A stretch of 64,000 nucleotides of DNA from CAIOHW01 sp964432565 (GTDB lineage Bacteria; Bdellovibrionota; UBA1018). Below are positions 44,670 to 54,621 of the stretch, one piece after another. Every line of letters starts with the position of its first letter. The stretch's first letter is position 1. The stretch covers positions 39,424 through 103,423 of the forward strand of contig CAYSOA010000003.1 in NCBI GenBank assembly GCA_964432565.1, written 5' to 3'. The position numbers and the translations under genes were made by a program. The notes under the pieces are model-generated. The model did no database searches and was not told the DNA's origin. It worked only from the letters and a program-made list of their open reading frames with translations.

Positions 44670-46475
44670 ATGCGCAATACTCTGAAGAAGTCTCTGGCAA
44701 GTTCCACGACAATCCTCGCCAGCCTGTTCTCCATAGCCCATGCGAAGGCCGACTCACTGGCTACCGAAAATTGGACCTTCGCAGAGGCCCGACGGTCAAT
44801 CGTCGAAGCCCCCCTTACGCTCGCCCCCCCCGTTCACATTGAGCGCCGAAGCTGGGACAAAACCTTCAAGGCGCCGGATCTCACCCCCCAAAAACTCTCG
44901 GACGTTCACACCCTGGTGATTCACAACACCGAAACCGGTGGGCGCGACGATGATGCGGTTCGGAGTGTTCTGAGCTCCCACAAAAACAGAAAATGGAGCG
45001 ACATTGGCTACCACTTTCTGATCGCTCAAGATTCGACTGACAAGACCTGGAAGGTTTTCGAAGGCCGCCGGATCGACCGGGTCGGCGCCCATGCGGGATC
45101 CAGCTACAACCAAAACACGATCGGCATCGCCGTGACCGGCGCCTACGCTTGGAAGACAGCGTCCAAACTCAAAGAGGTACGAGGGTTCTTTACTTCTGCA
45201 CGATTCAACACCGAAAGCGGCCAGAAGCGCTATCGGGAGCTACTCTCAATCTACGCCGATCCAAGCGCCCCAGAGTCTGAGCGACAGCTTCCACCAGAGG
45301 CAGCCGATGTGCTCGTTCGACTGGTCGATCAGCTCGTGCGAGACCCTCGACTGTCGGGCCTGAAGAGAATTCGGTCGCATGGAGCCCTTTCACTGAAGGA
45401 GCTCAACCCCAAGCTGACGGACAGCGAAGCCAAGGCCTTTGCCATCAACCCCTATCATACCGACTGCTCGGGCCACGGCATGATCCATATCGTCAAGGCG
45501 CTCCAGGACCGATATCAGCCGATGCTGGCAGACCGAACTCTGCTGACTCGACGCCAGGAGGTTCCGGCGCCTTCTGTGCCTGAGGCAGCACCGGTCGTGT
45601 CCGAGCCAAAGGCAGCACCAGTGGCCACTCAACCGGAGTCCCCGCCGATGCCGGCAACTGAGACGACATCCGTGGCGGCTGCAACGCCTGAGTCCGCTCC
45701 AGTGGCGACTCGCGCGTGGATTGCCGACCAGGCCAGCCAGTCTTCCTGCTCGACCGCCACGTGGTCTCAGCGAGGAAAGGCCCCGGTTGGCTACGTTCCG
45801 GGCATGGCACTGACCTACGCTCGAAGCCTTTGCCGACTCAAGGGACTGGCTCCCCTGAAGGGTGCCGCGGAAGTCATGGCTCGCGGAAAGGGTAAAAGCT
45901 CCTCGAGTGATGCGCTCAACTGGTACGAAAGCCGTTTCGACACCGAAAAACTCGAGATCGACGCGGAAGGCCCCGAGACCCTCAAATCGCTCTACACCCT
46001 GATGATCGGCCTGGGCATGCGCGAAACTTCGGGCAAGTATTGCACGGGCTATGACACGACCGCACGCGGCCTGAAGTCGAGCACGGCAGAAGCCGGACTC
46101 TTTCAGACCAGCTACAACTCGCTCTATTTCACCTCGACTCATATGGGCTTTTCAGAGCACCACCTGCAAAAGCTGTATGACGAATACCGGGCGAACCCCG
46201 AACGCTGCTACCTGCCGGTCTTCAAGCAGGGAGTGTCGTGTAAATCCCAAAAGATCATCGGATCGGGAGCGGGCGCGACGTTTCAAAAGTTCAGCAAGGA
46301 ATGTCCGGCCTTTGCGGCAGAGTCGGCTGGCGTGATGCTCCGCCTCGCTCGAAAGCACTACGGACCGATCAATCGACGCGAAGCCCAGCTGAACACTTCC
46401 TGTACCGATCTGCTGGATTCGATCGAAAAGCAGATCGAGGCAGACCCTGAAGCGGCCTGCAGCGAGCTGCGATAA
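44670..46475 (+). CDS. two-domain peptidoglycan hydrolase: amidase_2 (PGRP-like) plus lysozyme-like
   Basis: 601-residue exported protein. Signal peptide about 1-28. Residues 75-270 are an N-acetylmuramoyl-L-alanine amidase of the T7-lysozyme/PGRP kind: HTLVIHNTET with candidate Zn ligand His85, WSDIGYHFLI with Tyr114, AHAGSSYNQNTIGIAVTG, and candidate ligands His237 and Cys266 in TDCSGH. A Pro/Ala/Glu-rich linker (298-348) leads to a second domain with GMRETSGKYC (Glu452) and EAGLFQTSYNS (475-485), the E-S-x-G and G-L-x-Q pattern of lysozyme-like transglycosylases. Together they would cut both peptide and glycan bonds. Followed by a small secreted protein gene 52 bp on. Confidence 0.85.
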   Translation: MRNTLKKSLASSTTILASLFSIAHAKADSLATENWTFAEARRSIVEAPLTLAPPVHIERRSWDKTFKAPDLTPQKLSDVHTLVIHNTETGGRDDDAVRSVLSSHKNRKWSDIGYHFLIAQDSTDKTWKVFEGRRIDRVGAHAGSSYNQNTIGIAVTGAYAWKTASKLKEVRGFFTSARFNTESGQKRYRELLSIYADPSAPESERQLPPEAADVLVRLVDQLVRDPRLSGLKRIRSHGALSLKELNPKLTDSEAKAFAINPYHTDCSGHGMIHIVKALQDRYQPMLADRTLLTRRQEVPAPSVPEAAPVVSEPKAAPVATQPESPPMPATETTSVAAATPESAPVATRAWIADQASQSSCSTATWSQRGKAPVGYVPGMALTYARSLCRLKGLAPLKGAAEVMARGKGKSSSSDALNWYESRFDTEKLEIDAEGPETLKSLYTLMIGLGMRETSGKYCTGYDTTARGLKSSTAEAGLFQTSYNSLYFTSTHMGFSEHHLQKLYDEYRANPERCYLPVFKQGVSCKSQKIIGSGAGATFQKFSKECPAFAAESAGVMLRLARKHYGPINRREAQLNTSCTDLLDSIEKQIEADPEAACSELR

Positions 46476-46527
46476 CGGGTTTCGAGATCTGTCCAACGAA
46501 AAACCCGAGCCATCGAAAGGAATTCCT

Positions 46528-46887
46528 ATGTTGACTCTCTCTATTTCGAAGTCCATCACCCTTGGTGCCTTGCTCTTGAGTGGCGTCAGCGCGTTCGCCC
46601 AGTCCACGTTTCTTTGTGCAACCGGACTGGGCTCATACAATGAAGTCCAAAAATTCCAGATTGCTCAGCTGCAGGTGCAGATTCCCCTCCAAGGGGAGTT
46701 GCAGACCGTTGGCGAATGTCTGGAAGAGAGGGATCAAATTGCCTGCACCTTCAAAACGCGGCGTTCTTTCCGTGAATACAGCCTGTTGCTCAATAAGGTC
46801 GAGGGATCGGACGGACAAGTGGAGCTTCAAGGAAAGATTGATCAGGCCTTCCGCAAGTCGGGAGTGGTTCGTTGTACAAGTGAATGA
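46528..46887 (+). CDS. small secreted protein, unknown
   Basis: 119 residues with a clear signal peptide (LGALLLSGVSAFAQS, cut around residue 24). The mature part of about 95 residues has four Cys (CATG, GECLE, IACTF, VRCTS), likely two disulfide bonds. Not recognised. Same strand as the hydrolase upstream with 52 bp between and AAAGGAATTCCT before its ATG; could be its partner or inhibitor (speculation). Confidence 0.65.
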   Translation: MLTLSISKSITLGALLLSGVSAFAQSTFLCATGLGSYNEVQKFQIAQLQVQIPLQGELQTVGECLEERDQIACTFKTRRSFREYSLLLNKVEGSDGQVELQGKIDQAFRKSGVVRCTSE

Positions 46888-47052
46888 CGACGGCTACGGG
46901 CCTGAAGTCTTAGTGTATCCAAGGCCCTTCCTCCAGGGGATAATGTGCCGAACTGAAGCGCTTCGAAGACGGGCCGATCCATAAGATTCTGTTCGAGCAG
47001 TAGGCCGCCGAGCGAATTCCTAGCAAGGGATGATGCGAGTTTGCAGGCTCGC

Positions 47053-47087
47053 AAAGAAAACGGGGAGCCCGTTGCCAGGCTCCCCGT
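47053..47087 (-). terminator. intrinsic terminator of icd-mdh
   Basis: Perfect 10-bp stem ACGGGGAGCC / GGCTCCCCGT with an 8-base loop, followed on the minus strand by TTTTCTTT. 28 bp beyond the mdh stop. Confidence 0.88.
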
Positions 47088-47114
47088 CTACCATTCAGGC
47101 TCCTAGAATAGACT

Positions 47115-48104
47115 TCAGCCAAGCATTCCGGCAACGGCGCCACGCTCTTCTTCGAGCTCCTTCAGCGTCGCGTCCATCTTCTCGCGCGAAAAGGAATCGA
47201 TCTCGAGGTCCTTCACGATCTGGTACTTGCCGTTCTCGGTGGTGCACGGAAATCCATAGATGACGCCCGCAGGAATTCCATAGGAGCCGTCCGAAGGCAC
47301 TCCCATCGTCACCCACTCGCCCTTTGAACCCAGCCACCAGTCATGCATGTGATCAATCGCCGCACTGGCCGCCGACGCCGCCGACGAAACGCCACGAGCC
47401 TCGATGATGGCAGCTCCACGCTTGCCCACTTTCGGAATGAAGGTCTCGCGGTTCCAGGCATCATCGATCATCGGCTTGACGGCTTCACCGTTGACCGTTG
47501 CGAAGCGGAAATCGGGGTACATGGTCGGGCTGTGGTTGCCCCAGACGGCAACCTTCCTGAATCCACCCACCGGCTTGCCGGTTTTTGCAGCCAGTTGCGA
47601 AAGCGCGCGATTATGGTCGAGCCGGAGCATGGCCGTGAAGTTTTCAGGCTTCACTCGGCCGAACTTTTCGGCCGTTTTCATCGCAATATAGGCGTTGGTG
47701 TTCGCCGGATTGCCAACGACCAGTACCCTGCAGTCCGGATGGGCATGCCTGCCAATGGCCTCGCCTTGAACCGTAAAGATCTTGCCGTTTTCGGTCAGCA
47801 GATCCTTGCGTTCCATTCCCGCCGTACGCGGGCGCGCTCCCACCAGCAGCGCCACCTGAGCATCCTTGAACGCAACGTTCGGGTCATCCGTGCCGATCAT
47901 TCCCGCGAGTAGCGGAAACGCTCCGTCTTCGAGTTCCATCATCACGCCTCCCAGAGCCTTCTGGGCCTGGGGAAGCTCGAGGAGCTGAAGGATCACGGGC
48001 TGATCCTTGCCGAGCATTTCACCGCTAGCGATGCGGAAAAGCAGGCTGTAACCAATCTGTCCGGCGGCGCCGGTCACTGCAACTTTGACGGGATCTTTTG
48101 CCAT
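47115..48104 (-). CDS. mdh: malate dehydrogenase, cytosolic-type
   Basis: 329 residues, the longer NAD-dependent MDH family (cMDH-like) with VTGAAGQIGYSLLFRIASG as the nucleotide-binding loop, VGARPRTAGMERKDLL for the mobile loop region with substrate-binding Arg, and catalytic His in WGNHSPTMYPDF. TCA cycle: malate to oxaloacetate. 30 bp downstream of icd. Confidence 0.97.
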   Translation of the reverse strand: MAKDPVKVAVTGAAGQIGYSLLFRIASGEMLGKDQPVILQLLELPQAQKALGGVMMELEDGAFPLLAGMIGTDDPNVAFKDAQVALLVGARPRTAGMERKDLLTENGKIFTVQGEAIGRHAHPDCRVLVVGNPANTNAYIAMKTAEKFGRVKPENFTAMLRLDHNRALSQLAAKTGKPVGGFRKVAVWGNHSPTMYPDFRFATVNGEAVKPMIDDAWNRETFIPKVGKRGAAIIEARGVSSAASAASAAIDHMHDWWLGSKGEWVTMGVPSDGSYGIPAGVIYGFPCTTENGKYQIVKDLEIDSFSREKMDATLKELEEERGAVAGMLG

Positions 48105-48134
48105 GAGAGTTTCTCCGTAGGGTGGAACTGCCGA

Positions 48135-49463
<1,329 letters not shown>

Positions 49464-49497
49464 CGATCGGACTCCTCATGTTGAAAATTTTCATCGG

Positions 49498-49527
49498 ACA
49501 TTACGCAAGATTAAGGCTGAAAATCAA
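49498..49527 (-). promoter_or_regulatory. possible promoter of icd-mdh
   Basis: TTGATT (49527-49522), 18-bp spacer, TAATGT (49503-49498) on the minus strand, overlapping the stop codon of the K+ channel gene. The -10 is weak. Confidence 0.3.
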
Positions 49528-49961
49528 TGATTACCTAACTCTGCGCGAAGCTGGCGGATCTCGTCGATCAGTCGATCTACCTCGACACGCGTCAGCCGCT
49601 CCTGCCGAAGCATCTCATCCCGTTCCTGACTGAAAAGGATCGAAACCAGAACGGCGCCGAAGCTCAGATAGAAGAAATTCCCCAGAACCATGAGCAGGGC
49701 GGCGATCAGTCGCCCGATTCCCGTCACCGGAACAATATCGCCGTAACCCACGGTGGTCACCGTAGTCATGGCCAGCCACAACGCGTCCCCGACCGAGCGA
49801 ATCCCCGAATTGACGGGGTGCTCGAAGTGATGGAGCGCCAGCGCGCACAACAGCAGGACCACGTTGCCCGTGACCACCAAAAACATGACCAAAGGCGAAA
49901 AGAGCGCCCGCAGTAGACGCTGGGTGTACCCTCTGAACTGCACCAACCTGAGGCGAATCAC
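49524..49961 (-). CDS. two-TM potassium channel
   Basis: 145-residue KcsA-like channel subunit. TM1 about 24-44, pore helix and selectivity filter TVGYGD (70-75) and TM2 about 85-108, then a charged C-terminal coiled-coil (about 112-143) without a nucleotide-binding or RCK domain. GTG start overlapping the stop of the HD-domain gene by 4 bp, so expression is coupled. Confidence 0.9.
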   Translation of the reverse strand: MIRLRLVQFRGYTQRLLRALFSPLVMFLVVTGNVVLLLCALALHHFEHPVNSGIRSVGDALWLAMTTVTTVGYGDIVPVTGIGRLIAALLMVLGNFFYLSFGAVLVSILFSQERDEMLRQERLTRVEVDRLIDEIRQLRAELGNH

Positions 49962-51307
49962 CGACCCTCTCCAAACGAATCAAAATCGATCTCGATCTCG
50001 GCAGACGGGGCGCTCCTCGAAAAGGTCTTCGGCAGCGCATCGAGAACGACGGCAGAAAACCGATCGGAAACCCTGCTGTGAAAGCGCTCCAACCAGCCCG
50101 AAGAAAAGGTGAACCCTTCGGACAGAATCTCGGAATTCAGCTCTTCGGCGAGCCCGATGACCTCGACCAGCCGCGGTACCCCGCTCGCCCCACCAAAGGC
50201 CTCCCTCCGGTCCCTCCTCCAATGATGAAGGGCAATGGCCTGTCCCACCAGTCCATCGGCGTGCAGTTGGTGCAGCACCCAGTCAGCCCCTCGCGCAGCG
50301 TGGTCCTCATGCCACTGGCGCATCTCCGGACTCCACTCCTGGGGCCGGTCTTCATGAAAGACCCTGCCCGGCGCAAGAGGCATTCCCAGTAGCCCCACGT
50401 CATGAAAAACAGCCGCCAGTCCGAGGCGAGTGGCGGTCGCCGGCGTCGCAAAGTCGAGATGCCGTCCCAACATCAGGGCTATCACCAGGACTGCAGTGGA
50501 GTGATCGAGCAGGGTCGCATTCCAGAGGGCGGTCTCGGCATCCCGCCAGGGGCCCTGACTCCAGGTCTCGAAGAGCCCAGCCAGCTCCCCCGCAACGAAA
50601 TTCCAGAGTCCTAGGTCGACCTCTTCCATTCGCTGCAAGGACTCCAGGCGGCGAGAAATCGAACGCACCGCACGGGTTGCGCGAAGCATTCCGGGGGCTG
50701 CAGGGTCGGTGGACAGTCCAGCGATCAGTCTTTCAAGCTGCGAAGTCCGAAGATCCTGGTCCTGCCTGCGAACGTAAAGGTATTGCAGACCCTTTTGCCA
50801 GTAGCCACTGACCCGATCCGCAAGCCCGGACTCTCCCGCCCGAGACAGAAGCACGAATTTTCCTAGCGGACTCTTGAAAAAAAGATCGAATGAAACGCGT
50901 TCGACACCCAGAAAATCAAGCACGGGGATGCCGAGGTACTCACCCTCTTCAGCAAGGGACTGTGGTGCGGCAAAGCCGGGCTGAAGGTGCTGCTCGCCCG
51001 AATGCCCCCCGCCCTCCGCGGCTGCTGCGTCGAGCGCCACTCCGACGCCGAGCGCCTCCAGTCTCTTGCGAAACTCCGGTCCCATTCCAGGCACCGAAAC
51101 CAGAACCGGCGTGACGGGACGCAGGCGAATGGTCTCCAGCAAAAGAGTTCCAAGATCTTCGTCCCAGACTCTTCCGTCGAGCCGAATCTGGGAGAACGCC
51201 AGTGAACGGTTCGAAATCCAACGGGAAGCTCCCTTCCCAGAGCGGGTTCGAAAAGCCATTCGCTGAGTTCTCAAAGTGCTGTCCAGCACCAGGGCGGGTC
51301 CCAACAT
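49958..51307 (-). CDS. degenerate HD-GYP-like protein
   Basis: 449 residues. The C-terminal half has an HD-type metal fold: His269, HD at 302-303 in FHDVGLLGMP, His333/336, and HH at 361-362. The GYP segment normally following (RWDGSGYP) is replaced by HHWRRDRREAFGG, and the last Asp is missing, so cyclic-di-GMP hydrolysis is doubtful; a sensor or inactive role is possible. The N-terminal half (about 25-200) is unrecognised; it contains a VSVPGMGPEF strand-turn like a PilZ or receiver remnant. Sits 58 bp behind the ThiQ-like gene and overlaps the K+ channel gene. Confidence 0.75.
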   Translation of the reverse strand: MLGPALVLDSTLRTQRMAFRTRSGKGASRWISNRSLAFSQIRLDGRVWDEDLGTLLLETIRLRPVTPVLVSVPGMGPEFRKRLEALGVGVALDAAAAEGGGHSGEQHLQPGFAAPQSLAEEGEYLGIPVLDFLGVERVSFDLFFKSPLGKFVLLSRAGESGLADRVSGYWQKGLQYLYVRRQDQDLRTSQLERLIAGLSTDPAAPGMLRATRAVRSISRRLESLQRMEEVDLGLWNFVAGELAGLFETWSQGPWRDAETALWNATLLDHSTAVLVIALMLGRHLDFATPATATRLGLAAVFHDVGLLGMPLAPGRVFHEDRPQEWSPEMRQWHEDHAARGADWVLHQLHADGLVGQAIALHHWRRDRREAFGGASGVPRLVEVIGLAEELNSEILSEGFTFSSGWLERFHSRVSDRFSAVVLDALPKTFSRSAPSAEIEIDFDSFGEGR

Positions 51308-51365
51308 GGCTTCAGTCTAAACGCTCGGCTCGCCGCCCTCCAGACGGCAAACTTTGCCGAGCACT

Positions 51366-52049
51366 TCAGACACCCGAGTGATCCGACCACCGATGCAGAC
51401 CGGGCTCATGCTTCATCCGAACCTGACGGGTCGCAATTCGAGTGGCCTCTTCCTCATCATGGGTCACCAGTAGAAGCGGAACCGGGGATTCACGATGAAG
51501 CTCCAGAACCCACTCTCCCATCTCGCGCCGCATCTGCGGATCGAGTGCTGAAAAGGGCTCGTCCAGCAGCAGCGCGCGCGGCTTCCAGCACCAGGCACGA
51601 ATCAACGAAAGACGCTGCCTCTCTCCCCCCGAAAGGTCGGCGACACGAGCCTCGGCCAAGCGCCAAAGATCGCAGCGCTGCAACCAGGGCTGAACCACCG
51701 CACGGCGCTCGTCGCGTCCCATGCCTCGAACCCGCAATCCGAACGCGGCATTCTCGACCACCGAAAGAGCCGGAAATACCTGTGCCTCCTGAACCAGAAC
51801 ACCAAAGTCCCGACGCTCCGGCGGCAGCAGTGTCAGATCGCTGCCATTGAGTCGGCAGACCCCACTTTGGACACCCGCGACCCCAAATCCGGCCACGAAA
51901 CGCAGGAGAGTGGTTTTCCCACTCCCGCTGGGTCCGGAAAGCGCCACACGTTCGTCTTCAAGAACCGAAAAATCCGCCTGAATCCTCAACGCTGAGAACT
52001 GAATCTCGAGACCCTCGACGCAAAGTCCCTGACTTGTGGTGCTCATCAT
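51366..52049 (-). CDS. thiQ: ABC transporter ATP-binding protein, ThiQ-like
   Basis: 227 residues with Walker A GPSGSGKTT, Q-loop VLVQEAQVFP, signature LSGGERQRLSL and Walker B ALLLDEPFSALDP. Size and context fit ThiQ of the thiamine/TPP importer, although the ATPase sequence alone could serve another importer. 4-bp overlap with the permease gene. Confidence 0.82.
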   Translation of the reverse strand: MMSTTSQGLCVEGLEIQFSALRIQADFSVLEDERVALSGPSGSGKTTLLRFVAGFGVAGVQSGVCRLNGSDLTLLPPERRDFGVLVQEAQVFPALSVVENAAFGLRVRGMGRDERRAVVQPWLQRCDLWRLAEARVADLSGGERQRLSLIRAWCWKPRALLLDEPFSALDPQMRREMGEWVLELHRESPVPLLLVTHDEEEATRIATRQVRMKHEPGLHRWSDHSGV

Positions 52050-53545
52050 TCTCTCCCGAAAGGCCTCCAGCGGGTTCCCAGAGTCAACGCGACCGAGACC
52101 CCCAGGAGGATTGCGACGACTGCATGGGCCTGGTCAAAACGATACTGCGACAACCATCGGGACACCAGCAGAGGCAGGGTCACCATTCGCTCGGACGAGA
52201 AAAAACTGACTGCGGCAAGCTCGCCCGTGCTGGCGGCGGCCACGAGGGCGAGAGCGTGAATCACCGGCTGTCGCAGCCGCGGCCACTCCACTTCCAGCCA
52301 TGCTCTCAGGGGCGTCGCCCCCAGGCTTCGCGCAAGCTCAAAGCCGGACTCGGAGCGCAGCCGCACCAACGGCCAGAGCCATCGAAAAACCAGCGGAAAA
52401 AAAATCAGGCCCTGAACCAGAACCAGTGCCGTAAAGCTGCCTTCAAAGGGATCAATCCAGCGGGCGTAGGCCAGCCAGAAACCGAGGCTCAAGGTTAACG
52501 TGCTCACCCCGGAGGGCATCAAAAAAAACAGCTCCAGAATCCTCTGCCGTCTGGCCTGACGAACCAGCGAAAGAGCCACCATGGCCACTCCCGTCCAGGC
52601 CACGCTCAAGAGGGACACGGCCGAGGCGAGCCCGAGACTCAGCAAAAGCGGCCGCCGGACCTCTACCCAGAAGGATCGAGCTGCAAAGAGGCTCCAGTCG
52701 AGGTCCACCAAAAAAAGAAGGTAGGGCGCCACCCAGGCCACTGCGACCAGTCGATGCCAGCCGGGCTCGCGTCTGGAATGGCGAGAACGAACCGAGGGAA
52801 GGTGGACCGGCCTCCAAAATCCGCGCAAGAGGACCCACGGAACCAGAGAAAGCAGAAGCTGCCAGATGGCAAGCTGCGAGCTGCTCACGAGGTCGAGGGT
52901 GCCGGTTCGGACTGAGGCATGAATGGCGGTTTCCAAAGTCTCAACCGGCGGTCCCCCTCCCAGAATGGTCACCAGCGTAAAACTCATCGAACAGAGCAGG
53001 AAGACCTGCGAGAGCGCCGAGAACCAGGCCGGAGCAACGACCGGAAAATCCACGATTCGAAATCTCGCCACTCTCCCCGCCCCCAGAGAACGAGCGAGCT
53101 CGTCCCAGGACTCTGGAACGCCGGCAGCCGCTTCAGACACCAGGGAAGCCACCCACGGAATGTTCAGAACGACATGAGCAAGGATCACTGCATCGAGCGA
53201 ATAAAGTGTCCCGGACCATGAAAAGACCGTGACCCACGCCGCGGATACCACCAGGGTTGGCACGCTGAAGGGGATCTTCAACCAATCCGTGGCGCGGGGG
53301 GAATGGCGCAGCCATAGACCGAGAGGAAGCCCGAGGAATCCAGAAAGCAGGGCCGAAAGTGCAGCCTGACCGGCGGTAAACCGGACCTTTGAAAGCAAAA
53401 GAGGATCGAGCAATCCTGCAAGAAAACTCGAAAGCGTCAGGGACTCGTCCACCCACGAGCCCACATGAAACAGCGATGCCAGAGGAAAGGCAAAAAGCAG
53501 GCTCCAGGGCAGCAGTGCCACCAGAGACCAGAAAAGGGGATTCAT
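52046..53545 (-). CDS. thiP: ABC transporter double permease, ThiP-like
   Basis: 499 residues with two halves of about six transmembrane helices, each with a coupling EAA loop (the first in ARSLGAGRVARFRIVDFP, the second in ARSLGATPLRAWLEVEWP). Internally duplicated permeases of this size are ThiP or related iron/phosphonate types. ATG at 53545, overlapping the binding-protein stop (ATGA); the frame up to 53563 is not used. Confidence 0.85.
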   Translation of the reverse strand: MNPLFWSLVALLPWSLLFAFPLASLFHVGSWVDESLTLSSFLAGLLDPLLLSKVRFTAGQAALSALLSGFLGLPLGLWLRHSPRATDWLKIPFSVPTLVVSAAWVTVFSWSGTLYSLDAVILAHVVLNIPWVASLVSEAAAGVPESWDELARSLGAGRVARFRIVDFPVVAPAWFSALSQVFLLCSMSFTLVTILGGGPPVETLETAIHASVRTGTLDLVSSSQLAIWQLLLSLVPWVLLRGFWRPVHLPSVRSRHSRREPGWHRLVAVAWVAPYLLFLVDLDWSLFAARSFWVEVRRPLLLSLGLASAVSLLSVAWTGVAMVALSLVRQARRQRILELFFLMPSGVSTLTLSLGFWLAYARWIDPFEGSFTALVLVQGLIFFPLVFRWLWPLVRLRSESGFELARSLGATPLRAWLEVEWPRLRQPVIHALALVAAASTGELAAVSFFSSERMVTLPLLVSRWLSQYRFDQAHAVVAILLGVSVALTLGTRWRPFGRE

Positions 53546-54594
53546 CGGATGGCCATCTCCCACTCTCGAAGTACTGCCCTCAAGTCGAACGTCCCCTCGG
53601 GCTTCAAGATGCGCCTGGGTAGAGGGATCTCCTCGAATTCACGCGGAAGCGCCACCCGTTCAACAGCGGGCATCATCCACTGCCGGGTGGGAATGAGCTC
53701 CTGAATTTCACGAGAGACCAGAAATGAAACAAAATCCTTCGCGAGCTTCTCCTGCTGCGCAGACCCCACGGTTTCCTTCAGGATCACGGCTCCTTCGATC
53801 TGAATCGGGTTGCCGTCCTCAAACACCAGCGCCCGGTAGGCCGAGCCCGGATCCTGAGTTCGATGATACGCTTGGCTCGTCAGGTAGCTCCAGACCAGCG
53901 GAGCCTCTCCCTTCAAGAAAATTCCGTAGGCTCCCACCCAGCCCGACGCCAGCGTCATCCATTGACCCCGGATGCCACGCAGGTACCGGGCGAATTCGGT
54001 TTGAAAAACAGAACGGGCTCCCAGGACGAAGGCCAGTCCCGGAGTCGACGTCCGGGGATCCTGAAGCAGGAGGCGTCGTTTCCAGCGCGGATCCAGCAAG
54101 TCCGCCCAGCGGCGCGGCAGGCCCTCCACATTTCCGACGTCTCCTGAACCCTTCTTCCAGCCGGGGTTCCAGATCCATCCCAGAATCCCGAAATCCAATG
54201 GCGTGAAGCCGATCTCCACGGTGTGCACGTAAGATGCCTCTGCCGTCCATTTCAAGACCTGAGACCGCAGCTGGGGCCAGAGAGCCTGGTCGATGCCTAA
54301 GACAATCTGGGTTCGAGGCTTGCCCCGTACCGATTCGAGCTGCAGCATCGAAACCATTTGCGCTGCGTCTCCCGCAACCCGAACCTCTACTTGGCAACCG
54401 CAACGCCTTTCAAAGCGCGAAACAATTTCGGGCCCAAGGCCGCCCACAGCCATCAGACTGTCATAGGTCAGAATCGAGAGCTTCTGAGACGCCACCTCCC
54501 CGGCACGGACGCCAGAGGAAAGGACCAGCGCCAGAAGCACGCTCAAAAAAGTCCCGCGACGCTGAGTTTTGGTAAGATTCACCCGGGCAGCCAC
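53542..54594 (-). CDS. thiB: periplasmic thiamine-binding protein, TbpA/ThiB-like
   Basis: 350 residues. Signal peptide about 1-31. LSILTYDSLMAVGGLGPEIV matches the N-terminus of mature TbpA (TVYTYDSF...GPGP), and LLLQDPRTSTPGLAFVLG matches VVQDPRTSSPGL of ThiB. It should deliver thiamine or thiamine phosphates to ThiPQ. No TPP riboswitch precedes it in the 100 bp examined. Genes follow in the order thiB-thiP-thiQ. Confidence 0.85.
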   Translation of the reverse strand: MAARVNLTKTQRRGTFLSVLLALVLSSGVRAGEVASQKLSILTYDSLMAVGGLGPEIVSRFERRCGCQVEVRVAGDAAQMVSMLQLESVRGKPRTQIVLGIDQALWPQLRSQVLKWTAEASYVHTVEIGFTPLDFGILGWIWNPGWKKGSGDVGNVEGLPRRWADLLDPRWKRRLLLQDPRTSTPGLAFVLGARSVFQTEFARYLRGIRGQWMTLASGWVGAYGIFLKGEAPLVWSYLTSQAYHRTQDPGSAYRALVFEDGNPIQIEGAVILKETVGSAQQEKLAKDFVSFLVSREIQELIPTRQWMMPAVERVALPREFEEIPLPRRILKPEGTFDLRAVLREWEMAIR

Positions 54595-54621
54595 ACTCCG
54601 AGCTTAACACGGAGAAGCGGA

